The notes beneath the pieces were generated by a model. The model was not told the origin of the DNA and did no database searches. It was given only the letters and a program-made list of their open reading frames with translations. The position numbers and the translations under genes were made by a program. This document shows, in pieces, positions 57,248-64,000 of a stretch of DNA of 64,000 nucleotides. Origin of the DNA: UBA2767 sp965228625 (GTDB taxonomy: Bacteria > Pseudomonadota > Alphaproteobacteria > Rhizobiales > Methyloligellaceae). The stretch is from positions 3,224,001 to 3,288,000 of the forward strand of contig OZ245829.1 in assembly GCA_965228625.1 (NCBI GenBank), given 5' to 3'. Numbering within the stretch: position 1 is the first letter of the stretch; the number at the start of each line of letters is the position of its first letter.

Positions 57248-58618
57248 ATGTCGCTCGGTGAGGTGGCACGCAGTTCTGCGCGGGCGGGCTCGGCCGCGTT
57301 GCCGGACGCGCTGCGGAAGCTCCTGGCCCCGCTTCTCGGTCAGGAAGGCAGCGCCCGGACCGGCCGCGCGGCGGTCTTCGCCTTCTCCATCCGCGTCGCC
57401 AGCGCCGCCATCGCCTACCTGTCGCAGATCCTTCTCGCGCGATGGATGGGCAGTTTCGAGTACGGTGTCTTCGTTTTCGTCTGGGTGTGGGTGCTGATCG
57501 CAGGCGGTCTGACCACGCTCGGTCTGTCCGCGGCATCCATGCGCTATGTGGCGGAATACAAGGAAACGGCGCGCCATGACCTTTTGCGCGGTCTGCTGAA
57601 CCGGTCGCGCTCCATTGCCGTCACCGCGAGCACGCTGTTCGCCCTCACCGGCTTTGCCGCGCTGTACACGTTCGGGCATCTGATCGACGAATACTATGTG
57701 CTGCCCGCGTTCCTCATCTTGTTCTGCCTGCCCATGTACACGCTCGAAGACGTGCAGGACGGCATTGCGCGCGGCCGCGGCTGGATGGACGTGGCGCTTG
57801 TGCCGCCCTTCATCCTGCGCCCGTTGATGCTCCTCGCCGCAATGCTGGCCGTCTACCTCGGCGGATTTGAAATGTCGGCGGTCAGCGCTGCGGGTGCCGC
57901 GGTGTTCGCCTGCTGGGTCTCGGCGCTTGTTCAGGGCATCCAGCTTCACAGGCGGTTCGACGGCGACATCGGCAAGGGGCCGAGCGACTACCAGACGAAG
58001 CTGTGGATGGCCACGGCGCTGCCGCTTCTGCTGTTCCACGGGTTCGAGCTTCTGCTGCAGAACACGGACATCCTCGTGCTTTCCGTGTATGTGAGCCCAT
58101 CCGATGTGGCAGTCTATTTCGCGGCGCTCAAGACGATCAGTCTCGTCGCGTTCGTTCATTTCGCGGTTGGCGCCGCGGCGGGCCATCGCTTTTCGGCGTA
58201 TAACGCGGCAGGAGACAGGGACAAATTGCAGCAGGCGGTGCGCGATGCGGCGCGATGGACATTCTGGCCGTCCCTTCTCGGCGCCTTTGTCCTGTTGCTG
58301 CTCGGCAAGCCGTTGCTTTGGCTGTTCGGCAGCGAGTTCACCGGCGGCTACGCGGCGATGTTCGTTCTTGCGGTCGGCCTTGTGGTGCGCGCCGCCACGG
58401 GGCCGGTCGAGATTGTGCTGAACATGCTCGGCGAGCAGAAAATCTGCGCCGCCGTTCTTTTCGCGACGGCGGCCCTCAATATCGTTCTGAACTTCGCGCT
58501 CATTCCCACCTACGGACTGATGGGCGCAGCAGCCGCAACCGCCATCTCGATGGCACTCGGCGCGCTGGTCATGGCGTTCGCCGCCCACAGGCGCCTGAAC
58601 CTGCGTTCCTTTATCTGA
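57248..58618 (+). CDS. Polysaccharide flippase (MATE/Wzx-like)
   Basis: A 456-aa membrane protein with about twelve to fourteen helices of the MVF/PST flippase superfamily. The opening GRAAVFAFSIRVASAAIAYLSQILLARWMGSFEYGVFVFVWVWV is the usual Wzx-type first helix pair. The central LLLQNTDILVLSVYVSPSDVAVYFAALKTI and the C-terminal IVLNFALIPTYGLMGAAAATAISMALGALV repeat the same design. It probably moves a lipid-linked glycan to the periplasm. No glycosyltransferases flank it. It overlaps the convergent CAP gene by 8 bp. Confidence 0.85.
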   Translation: MSLGEVARSSARAGSAALPDALRKLLAPLLGQEGSARTGRAAVFAFSIRVASAAIAYLSQILLARWMGSFEYGVFVFVWVWVLIAGGLTTLGLSAASMRYVAEYKETARHDLLRGLLNRSRSIAVTASTLFALTGFAALYTFGHLIDEYYVLPAFLILFCLPMYTLEDVQDGIARGRGWMDVALVPPFILRPLMLLAAMLAVYLGGFEMSAVSAAGAAVFACWVSALVQGIQLHRRFDGDIGKGPSDYQTKLWMATALPLLLFHGFELLLQNTDILVLSVYVSPSDVAVYFAALKTISLVAFVHFAVGAAAGHRFSAYNAAGDRDKLQQAVRDAARWTFWPSLLGAFVLLLLGKPLLWLFGSEFTGGYAAMFVLAVGLVVRAATGPVEIVLNMLGEQKICAAVLFATAALNIVLNFALIPTYGLMGAAAATAISMALGALVMAFAAHRRLNLRSFI

Positions 58619-59126
58619 CCTTCCGCACCGGCTTGCCGAGCACGAGCGTCCAGAATGTCTGGTAGTGACTGTCCGGGTTCTTCTTGAGTGCGATGCCCAT
58701 TTGCGTCGCGTCCGCCAGCAGAAGGTTCTTGTTGTGGCTCGGGCTCTCCTTCCAGCCTTGCAAAACCTCGGCAAACGAACGTTGACCCGCGCCGACGTTT
58801 TCAGCCGCCAGAATCGGCCTATACCCTGTGCGCTGGACCCGGTTCCAAGGGTTGGAGCCGTCGCTGCCTGTGTGCGAAATCTTGTCCACGCGCGCGAGGT
58901 CGCTGGAGTGGTTCTCTGCTGCCCGCGTCAGTTTCCGCTCCATGGCAAGCGGGGGTAAGCCGCGCGTTGCGCGGTAGCGGTTGATCATGGAGCGCGCCGC
59001 TTCCGGTTCGAGGTGAACCTGGGACAACTGCAACAGCTCGCCGGATATGTTCCTGGCCGGCGGCGCCCCGGCACATCCAGCCAAAGCAACCGCTATGCAA
59101 AGGGGTGTCAGACTTCGAACGTTCAC
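58611..59126 (-). CDS. CAP-domain lipoprotein
   Basis: A 171-aa protein with a lipoprotein signal (CIAVALAGC, lipidated C18) and a CAP/SCP-like domain. Markers are MINRYRATRGLPPLAMERKLTRAAENHSSDLARVDKISHTGSDGSNPWNRVQRTGYRPILAAENVGAG and WKESPSHNKNLLLADATQMGIA, with the histidines and glutamate of the CAP cavity. Bacterial CAP proteins are secreted and mostly of unknown function. The stop overlaps that of the flippase gene on the opposite strand. Confidence 0.88.
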   Translation of the reverse strand: MNVRSLTPLCIAVALAGCAGAPPARNISGELLQLSQVHLEPEAARSMINRYRATRGLPPLAMERKLTRAAENHSSDLARVDKISHTGSDGSNPWNRVQRTGYRPILAAENVGAGQRSFAEVLQGWKESPSHNKNLLLADATQMGIALKKNPDSHYQTFWTLVLGKPVRKVR

Positions 59127-59276
59127 TCGTGACTCGACCTTGCTTTCCGGTTCTGCCTTGCCGTCCGCCCAAGAATCGCCGGTTGCCGTTAACAGAGCCT
59201 TTCTCTGGTGCGCAGCGGGCGGCTGGTCTAGGATTTTTGCGTGCCGCGCGCGTCAAAAAAAGGGCAGGAGGCGAAA

Positions 59277-59693
59277 ATGCTCCGAAGAGTCGGTCTTGCG
59301 CTTGCCGTAATGCTCGCGTCGGCCGGCGGCCTGAACGGCACGGGGCACGCCCAAGGGCTTCTCGGACAGGAGCAGAAGCTGCTCGATCTGACACGCGGCA
59401 GTTGGGCCTATTTTCGGGATTTCAACGGACGTCAGCTTCTCTATTTCACGCACCTGGAGGCGTATCGCTGCGGAATCTCACAGGTCCGCTTCAGCCTGAA
59501 CGGGGATGCGCTCGATCGCGAGTGGAAACTCCAGCCCTGTGATCCGAAGGACCCGAACAAGATCACGACCGACAAGGTGTATCTTTCGTTTCCCCTTAAG
59601 ACGGCGCGGTCGGTTTCTATCCGTCTGACCTACAATGACGGTAAGGAAAGCCCGATTGTGCGTATCGGCACCGACAACAAGCTTATTCGTTGA
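59277..59693 (+). CDS. Small secreted protein of unknown function
   Basis: A 138-aa protein with a signal peptide (MLRRVGLALAVMLASAGGLNGTGHAQ, cleaved after HAQ or nearby). The mature part is one compact domain with two cysteines (EAYRCGIS, LQPCDPKD) that could form a disulfide, and beta-rich segments (KVYLSFPLKTARSVSIRLTY). AGGAGG precedes the ATG. I do not recognise the family; similar short periplasmic proteins are common in Rhizobiales. It is divergent from the CAP gene. Confidence 0.65.
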   Translation: MLRRVGLALAVMLASAGGLNGTGHAQGLLGQEQKLLDLTRGSWAYFRDFNGRQLLYFTHLEAYRCGISQVRFSLNGDALDREWKLQPCDPKDPNKITTDKVYLSFPLKTARSVSIRLTYNDGKESPIVRIGTDNKLIR

Positions 59694-59834
59694 GCGTGGT
59701 GCCGACAGGCGATCCGGCGTGCTCGCGTTAACGTTCTGTTAAGTAGAAACTCTGTATAAATACACCAATAAATTGCATAACAGCCATCAGGCTTGAGGCA
59801 GTTTCGCGGACGGCGCGCTGCGTCAGACGCACTG

Positions 59835-59877
59835 GGCGGGGAGGCGTCGGTTATGGCCCAACCGGGCCTCCCCCGCT
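59835..59877. terminator. Large hairpin downstream of the ThDP enzyme gene
   Basis: GGCGGGGAGGC and GCCTCCCCCGC arms, plus an inner CGGTT/AACCG stem, form one long hairpin between two convergent genes (59693 and 59914). It lacks a T run on either side but is placed to end both transcripts. Confidence 0.5.
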
Positions 59878-59913
59878 CAAAATCTTCCCGCAAATGACTT
59901 ACACGGAGTCGAT

Positions 59914-61560
59914 CTACATCTGGTCCCAGTACTCGCGCGGGTCGCAGACCGCCTCGATCAGAACCGGACCCTTGAGCCCGCGCGCCGTCTCGTAGGCCGT
60001 CTTGAACTCCGCATTGCTGCCGACGCGCATCGCTTCGAAACCGAACCCTTTCGCGACATCACAGAAGTTCGGGCTCTTGAAACGCACGGAGCTGGTTTCG
60101 ACCTGGAGTTTCGATTGCTTCAGCTCGATGAGCGCAAGGCTGGCATCATTCAGGGCAATTACGGTGACCGGCAAATCGCGTTCCGCGACGACGGCCAATT
60201 CACCCAGGCTCATCAGAGCCGAACCGTCGCCGACAAGGGCGACGATGCGCTTGTCCGGTTCCGCGAGTGACGCGCCGACCGCGGCCGGCACGGCATATCC
60301 CATCGAGCACAACCCGTTCGTCTGAAGAAGCTGATTGGGCATCGTGCAGCGGAACGCATGACAGGCGAGGATGCGGTGTGCCCCCACATCCGCGGTCAGG
60401 ATCGTGTCGTTGTCGAGATGGGTGTCAACCTCGGCGAAAAGTGCTGCCGGACTGACCCCCGTTTCCGGATCGCGCGGCGCGACGATCTGCGCGCTCGCGT
60501 CGCGATACGCTGTGATGCGGGCTTCGGGCCAGGCCGCGCCGGGCTTGGCCGATTGCGTGAGCAGATCGATATTGGCCGCGAGATCTCCGAGGATCTGCTC
60601 GCCGGAGGGGAACACGCGGTCCGTCTGCGACGCCCAGTCGAGCGTCAGGCACGCCATGTCGGGCCCCCAGGCATCGAGCCACGCATCGCGCAGCTCCATC
60701 GCATCGAAGCCGACGAGCGTCAGGTGGTCCGCCTCCTCGACGAGCTTTTGCGTGACGTCATCGGCAATGGGGCTGAGACCCAAGGCGCCGAGCGACAGCG
60801 GATGGCGTTCGGAGACGACACCCTTCGCCTTGAAAGTCGTCAGGAACGGGATCTGCCAGGCTTCGAGAAACGCCTGAAGCTGTTCCGGAACGCCGTTGCG
60901 CAGCGCGCCGAGGCCGATCAGGGCGAGGGGTCTTTTGGCGTTCGACAGTCCCGACCGGGCGCTGTCGACGGCCCCGCCTGACGCAATACCCAGATGCTGT
61001 TGCGCCGGCGAAAACGCCTTGGCTTCGATCGCCTCTGCCCGGCTCGCATCCGCCGGGCAGTTGAGGTACACCGCGCCACGCGGTTCGGTCATGGCCACAT
61101 CCAGCGCCTTGGCGACCTGTTGTGCCGCGCGGTCGGGATTGAGTTCCGCGGCAAGCTTGGTGATGGGTTTCATCAAGGCGACATGGTCGAACACCTGGTG
61201 GGTGTAGAGGCCGCGCCGGTTCGACGCCATTTCGCCACCGAGCACAATGACCGGCGTGCGTTCCATGACGGAGGTGGCAACGCCGGTGGCGCCGTTTACC
61301 ACGCCGGGCCCGAGTGCGAAGATGCAGGCTGCGGGGCTTCCTGAGACCTGCGCAACCGCGTCGGCCATGAAGCCCGCCGATGGCTCACTCTTGGCCAGCA
61401 CGAAGGTGATGCCGGTCTGCTCGCACGCCCGGATCAGCTCCAGAACGTCGTTGCCGGGGATGCCGAAGGCGAAGCGGACGCCATAAGCATGCATGGTCTC
61501 GGCGATGCGAACGGCAACGCTCGCCTTGCCGCTCCCGGATTGTTTATCTGATGCTCCCAT
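59914..61560 (-). CDS. Thiamine diphosphate-dependent enzyme (second)
   Basis: A 548-aa enzyme of the acetolactate synthase superfamily. The N-terminal domain has RFAFGIPGNDVLELIRACEQTGITFVLAKSEPSAGFMADA, where the catalytic glutamate is in KSEPSAG. The ThDP/Mg motif is ALVGDGSALMSLGELAVVAERDLPVTVIALND. The central domain has RPLALIGLGALRNG. It is distinct from the enzyme at 29617 (different E-context). It lies divergent to a GntR regulator followed by succinate dehydrogenase-like genes, so it likely acts in the same pathway on a 2-oxo acid. The reaction is not predictable. Confidence 0.88.
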   Translation of the reverse strand: MGASDKQSGSGKASVAVRIAETMHAYGVRFAFGIPGNDVLELIRACEQTGITFVLAKSEPSAGFMADAVAQVSGSPAACIFALGPGVVNGATGVATSVMERTPVIVLGGEMASNRRGLYTHQVFDHVALMKPITKLAAELNPDRAAQQVAKALDVAMTEPRGAVYLNCPADASRAEAIEAKAFSPAQQHLGIASGGAVDSARSGLSNAKRPLALIGLGALRNGVPEQLQAFLEAWQIPFLTTFKAKGVVSERHPLSLGALGLSPIADDVTQKLVEEADHLTLVGFDAMELRDAWLDAWGPDMACLTLDWASQTDRVFPSGEQILGDLAANIDLLTQSAKPGAAWPEARITAYRDASAQIVAPRDPETGVSPAALFAEVDTHLDNDTILTADVGAHRILACHAFRCTMPNQLLQTNGLCSMGYAVPAAVGASLAEPDKRIVALVGDGSALMSLGELAVVAERDLPVTVIALNDASLALIELKQSKLQVETSSVRFKSPNFCDVAKGFGFEAMRVGSNAEFKTAYETARGLKGPVLIEAVCDPREYWDQM

Positions 61561-61639
61561 CTCAGCCCTTGCTTATTCAAAGATCCTAAGTTACCATTTT
61601 TAGTACTTTTAGAGATTTCTCTTCAGTTGTCCAGTACGC
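61561..61639. promoter_or_regulatory. Divergent promoter region, GntR/ThDP enzyme
   Basis: This 79-bp region is A+T-rich and separates the two divergent starts. AGTAC occurs twice in reverse-related form (AGTACTTTTAG and CAGTACGC) about 28 bp apart. GntR regulators of the HutC/UTRA type usually bind palindromes in such spaces; the exact operator cannot be fixed. Confidence 0.35.
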
Positions 61640-62419
61640 ATGGCCCTTGAAATCGCGACAAAGAACGCTGCGGAAGAGCGTCCCGCCTTCTCCGAGAAGC
61701 ACGGGACGCTATACGCTCAGGTGGCGAACGTGCTGCGCCAGCGCATCCGGTCGGGTCAGTGGGCTGCCGGCGATCAACTGCCGACGCTCGATGAACTGGA
61801 GCGTGAGTTTCAGGTTGCGAGGGTCACCCTCCGGCAGGCGCTGACGCTGCTCGAAACCGAGGGCATGATCTGGCGCAGACGCGGCCTCGGCACGTTTGTG
61901 AGCGACAGCGCAGGGCCGGAATGGTTCAAGCTGGAGACGAGCCGGGATGAGCTCATTCATTCGCTCGAAGGCACCTGGTCCCGGATCATCGACGTGGATG
62001 CGGGAGAGACTATCCCGCGTCTCGAGCCGGGCGATGGCGACGCGGCCCCCGGCTACCGCCATATGCGCCGCGTCCACGGACGTGGCGAACGCGCCTACGC
62101 CGTCGTCGAAATGTATCTCGACGCCAAGGTCTACGCCCGTGCGCCCAGGCGTTTCGACAAGGAAATGATCATTCCCGTCATCGACCGCATGCGCGACGTC
62201 GAGATCTCCGATATCCGCCAGACCCTGACCATCGGGACCGCGGACAAGCAGGTGGCGGAAGAGCTCGGCGTTTCCATCGGTTCGCCCATCGGCATTCTCC
62301 GCCGGGTGGTGCAGGACCGGACCGGCAAGGTGATCTACATCGGCATCGTCAACTATCGCGGCGATGCGGTGAAACTCGATATCTCGCTGTCGGGCGATGC
62401 GGCCGGAGGTGAACGGTGA
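61640..62419 (+). CDS. GntR family transcriptional regulator (UTRA domain)
   Basis: A 259-aa regulator. The winged helix-turn-helix is LYAQVANVLRQRIRSGQWAAGDQLPTLDELEREFQVARVTLRQALTLLETEGMIWRRRGLGTFV (about 25-88). The C-terminal UTRA (HutC-type) effector domain includes RRVHGRGERAYAVVEMYLDAKVYARAP and QTLTIGTADKQVAEELGVSIGSPIGILRRVVQDRTGKVIYIGIVNYRGD. It overlaps the following iron-sulfur subunit gene, so regulator and enzyme are cotranslated. It probably controls both that operon and the divergent ThDP enzyme. Confidence 0.92.
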   Translation: MALEIATKNAAEERPAFSEKHGTLYAQVANVLRQRIRSGQWAAGDQLPTLDELEREFQVARVTLRQALTLLETEGMIWRRRGLGTFVSDSAGPEWFKLETSRDELIHSLEGTWSRIIDVDAGETIPRLEPGDGDAAPGYRHMRRVHGRGERAYAVVEMYLDAKVYARAPRRFDKEMIIPVIDRMRDVEISDIRQTLTIGTADKQVAEELGVSIGSPIGILRRVVQDRTGKVIYIGIVNYRGDAVKLDISLSGDAAGGER

Positions 62420-63144
62420 GTGCAGGTCCGGACAACGCGTTGCAGGTGAAGGTCTGGCGCGGCGGCGCCGACGGCGCATACGCGTCGTACGAGGTGCCGC
62501 AGCAGGAGAACCAGACGGTTCTCGACGTGGTGACGTATATCCAGCGCCATCTCGACGCCGCGCTCGCATACCGGTTCGCCTGCCGCGTCGGCGTGTGCGG
62601 CTCGTGCGCCATGACCGTGAACGGGCGTCCGCGCTGGACCTGCCGGACCCACGTGTCGCGCGTGGCGCAGAACGGCACGCTGGAAATCGCACCGCTTCAG
62701 AATCTGCCCGTCATCCGCGATCTCGTGACCGACATGACGCCGTTCTTCGAGAAGTGGCAGGACGCGCGCGGCCGTTTCGTGCCCGGCGACGGACCGAAGG
62801 ACACGCTGGCGCAAGTGCCGCCGGAGCAGACGGAACGCGCGGCCGCCAGCGCGGCCATCGAGTGCATCAATTGCGGTGTGTGCTATTCCGCGTGCGATGT
62901 CGTTGCCTGGCGGGAGGACTATCTCGGACCGGCGGCGCTGAACCGGGCCTGGGCCGCCTATAACGATGTGCGCGACGGTGACCGCGCCGGAGTCCTCAAG
63001 GCCGTTTCGGCTGCGTCCGGCTGCAACAACTGTCACACGCATCAGTCCTGCGCCGAGCACTGTCCCGTCGCCCTCAATCCGACCTTCTCGATCGCCGGTT
63101 TGAAACGGGCGACCCTGAAGGCCAGCCTCAAGGGGGAGCTGTGA
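62416..63144 (+). CDS. Succinate dehydrogenase/fumarate reductase iron-sulfur subunit
   Basis: A 242-aa electron-transfer subunit. The [2Fe-2S] ligands are C56, C61, C64 and C76 (CRVGVCGSCAMTVNGRPRWTC). The [4Fe-4S] and [3Fe-4S] ligands are in CINCGVCYSAC (C150, C153, C156, C160) and CNNCHTHQSCAEHCPV (C203, C206, C212, C216). The GTG start at 62416 overlaps the GntR stop. Placement behind a GntR gene, away from citric-acid-cycle genes, suggests an accessory dehydrogenase. The membrane subunits follow after a repeat insertion; the flavoprotein gene is outside the window. Confidence 0.9.
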   Translation: MSAGPDNALQVKVWRGGADGAYASYEVPQQENQTVLDVVTYIQRHLDAALAYRFACRVGVCGSCAMTVNGRPRWTCRTHVSRVAQNGTLEIAPLQNLPVIRDLVTDMTPFFEKWQDARGRFVPGDGPKDTLAQVPPEQTERAAASAAIECINCGVCYSACDVVAWREDYLGPAALNRAWAAYNDVRDGDRAGVLKAVSAASGCNNCHTHQSCAEHCPVALNPTFSIAGLKRATLKASLKGEL

Positions 63145-63590
63145 TGATCCAGTTCCTCGAAACCCCTGCGAAGGCGGGGGGCCAGAACGTGGTTGGCGGA
63201 TTCCCGCCTGCGCGGGAATTTCGCGGCGTGGTTTGCGAGTCCGCCGACCTCCGAGGGAAGGCAGGGTTGATCAAGTTTCTCGAAACTCCTGCGAAGGCAG
63301 GGGTCCAGAACGTGCATCATGGATTCCCGCCTGCGCGGGAATTTCGGGGAGTAGATTGCAAGTCCGCCGACCTCCAAGGGGAGGCAGGGATGATCAGGTT
63401 CCTCGAAACTCCTGCGAAGGCAGGGGTCCGGAAAGCGCTTCATGGATTCCCGCCTGCGCGGGAATTTCGCGGAGTGTTCAAGTCCGCCGACCTTCGAGGG
63501 AAGGCAGGGATGATCAGGTTTCTCGAAACCCCTGCGAAGGCAGGGGTCCAGAAAATGCTTGGTGGATTCCCGCCTGCGCGGGAATTTCCA
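63144..63590 (+). repeat. Four tandem 120-123-bp palindromic repeats within the operon
   Basis: Units start at 63144, 63267, 63390 and 63510 (periods 123, 123 and 120 bp). Each has two hairpins: CCTGC-n-GCAGG and TTCCCGC-CTGC-GCGGGAA. Every period is a multiple of three, so an open frame (GTG 63141 to TGA 63624-63626) runs through all copies, overlapping the iron-sulfur gene stop and the next ATG. The peptide would repeat a FLETPAKAGVQ...GFPPAREF unit of 41 residues. Other frames are open too, so coding is unproven; similar palindromes are common dispersed repeats in proteobacteria. Confidence 0.9.
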
Positions 63591-63622
63591 GAGTTTTTTG
63601 AGTTTCCGGGGGCGAACAGCCG

Positions 63623-63952
63623 ATGACGCCACGCCTCTACCTCCTGCAACGTGGTACGGCCTTCCTGATGGTGCCGCTCGTGATCACACATCTGGTGGTG
63701 ATCATGATCGCGATACAGGGCGGGCTCACGGCTGAGGAAATCCTCGCGCGCACGCGCGGCAGCGTGGCATGGGCCCTGTTCTACGGCGTGTTTGTGCTGG
63801 CGGCGTCGCTGCATGCGGGCATCGGCATGCAGACCATCTCGCGGGAGTGGTTCGGGTTCGCTCAGCGCGGCGCGGCCATTTTTGGCCATGTGTTCATTCT
63901 GTTGCTGCTGGTGCTGGGCCTGCGCGCCGTGGCCGGAGTGTACGGGCTATGA
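63623..63952 (+). CDS. Succinate dehydrogenase-like membrane anchor subunit
   Basis: A 109-aa membrane protein with three helices: RLYLLQRGTAFLMVPLVITHLVVIMIAI, VAWALFYGVFVLAASLHAGIGMQTI and AAIFGHVFILLLLVLGLRAVAGVYG. Histidines H23 and H67-type positions (ITHLV, SLHAG) are candidate heme b ligands, and the small size fits one half of a split cytochrome b anchor. The ATG overlaps the end of the repeat frame (ATGA), and the next gene overlaps its own stop. It would anchor the iron-sulfur subunit and pass electrons to quinone. Confidence 0.82.
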   Translation: MTPRLYLLQRGTAFLMVPLVITHLVVIMIAIQGGLTAEEILARTRGSVAWALFYGVFVLAASLHAGIGMQTISREWFGFAQRGAAIFGHVFILLLLVLGLRAVAGVYGL

Positions 63953-64000
63953 GCGCGGTCGGCGTCACCCGTGCGAGCCGGGCGCATCCCGGTTTCCTGG
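63949..64000 (+). CDS. Start of second membrane-anchor-like gene (truncated by window)
   Basis: Only the first 17 codons are visible (MSAVGVTRASRAHPGFL). The ATG overlaps the preceding stop as ATGA. The R-x-x-R-x-HPGF opening resembles the N-terminus of a cytochrome b-type succinate dehydrogenase anchor. The rest lies outside the window, so the identity is tentative. Confidence 0.5.
   Translation, partial: MSAVGVTRASRAHPGFL

Noticed and set aside
57215..58774. A 519-codon minus-strand frame opposite the flippase gene
   Set aside because: The plus-strand flippase has typical helices and motifs; the antisense frame is a low-complexity Arg/Glu/Gln-rich shadow.
63144..63590. Possible CRISPR array
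   Set aside because: The similar units are 120-123 bp and contiguous, without short repeats separated by unique spacers; no cas genes occur.

Overview
The window is chromosomal DNA of a G+C-rich alphaproteobacterium, most likely of the order Hyphomicrobiales (Rhizobiales). The basis is the gene style: many short overlapping operons, TRAP and peptide-type ABC uptake systems with IclR/GntR/LysR regulators, MmgE/PrpD, and tRNA genes with encoded CCA. The species cannot be named from the sequence alone.

Layout. (1) 1-6196: a secreted PHA-depolymerase-like protein, then a surface-glycan block (FkbM methyltransferase, GT17 glycosyltransferase, SxtJ-like protein, DUF5989 protein, NodU/CmcH carbamoyltransferase) and a rhomboid protease. 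(2) 6254-10495: MmgE/PrpD protein, thioredoxin-like protein, M20 peptidase and a secreted NTF2-like protein. (3) 10551-19292: an IclR regulator with an aldolase remnant at its 3' end, divergent from an operon for uptake (family-5 binding protein, two permeases, fused ATPase) and transamination (class IV and class III aminotransferases). (4) 19325-31377: a second IclR regulator divergent from a large catabolic locus with two TRAP systems (TAXI and DctPQM), two SDR dehydrogenases, an SMP-30 lactonase, an HpcH/HpaI aldolase and a ThDP enzyme. Near-identical paired 17-bp boxes precede both TRAP binding-protein genes, and a related box overlaps the regulator's start codon, so this looks like one regulon for an unidentified sugar acid or hydroxy acid.

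(5) 31465-39019: an A+T-richer island of about 7.5 kb ending at the 3' end of a tRNA-Arg(CCG) gene and bounded by an imperfect 21-bp direct repeat. Its core is a tightly coupled five-gene operon: trypsin-like protease, SMEK-domain STAND-type NTPase, an unknown 125-aa protein, a 133-aa protein with an N-terminal VSNSSSTSF motif, and a radical SAM/SPASM enzyme. It also holds a CoiA-like nuclease gene, an excisionase-like HTH gene and a structured non-coding element with 37-bp inverted arms. This is the most likely undescribed system here, plausibly anti-phage; that role is inference.

(6) 39263-49017: small secreted protein, polA (one-base frameshift in the O-helix motif), Rieske protein with amidohydrolase, GNAT, glycerol kinase, DUF3616 protein, L,D-transpeptidase and pstB. 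(7) 49439-59693: alpha/beta hydrolase, NTF2-like protein and divergent LysR, DUF456 and VOC proteins, MBL-fold protein, DsbB, YqaA-type membrane protein, tRNA-Leu(CAA), D-Ala-D-Ala carboxypeptidase, polysaccharide flippase, CAP-domain lipoprotein and small secreted proteins. (8) 59914-64000: a ThDP enzyme divergent from a GntR regulator, which is coupled to an accessory succinate dehydrogenase/fumarate reductase-like operon carrying four in-frame tandem copies of a 120-123-bp palindromic repeat.
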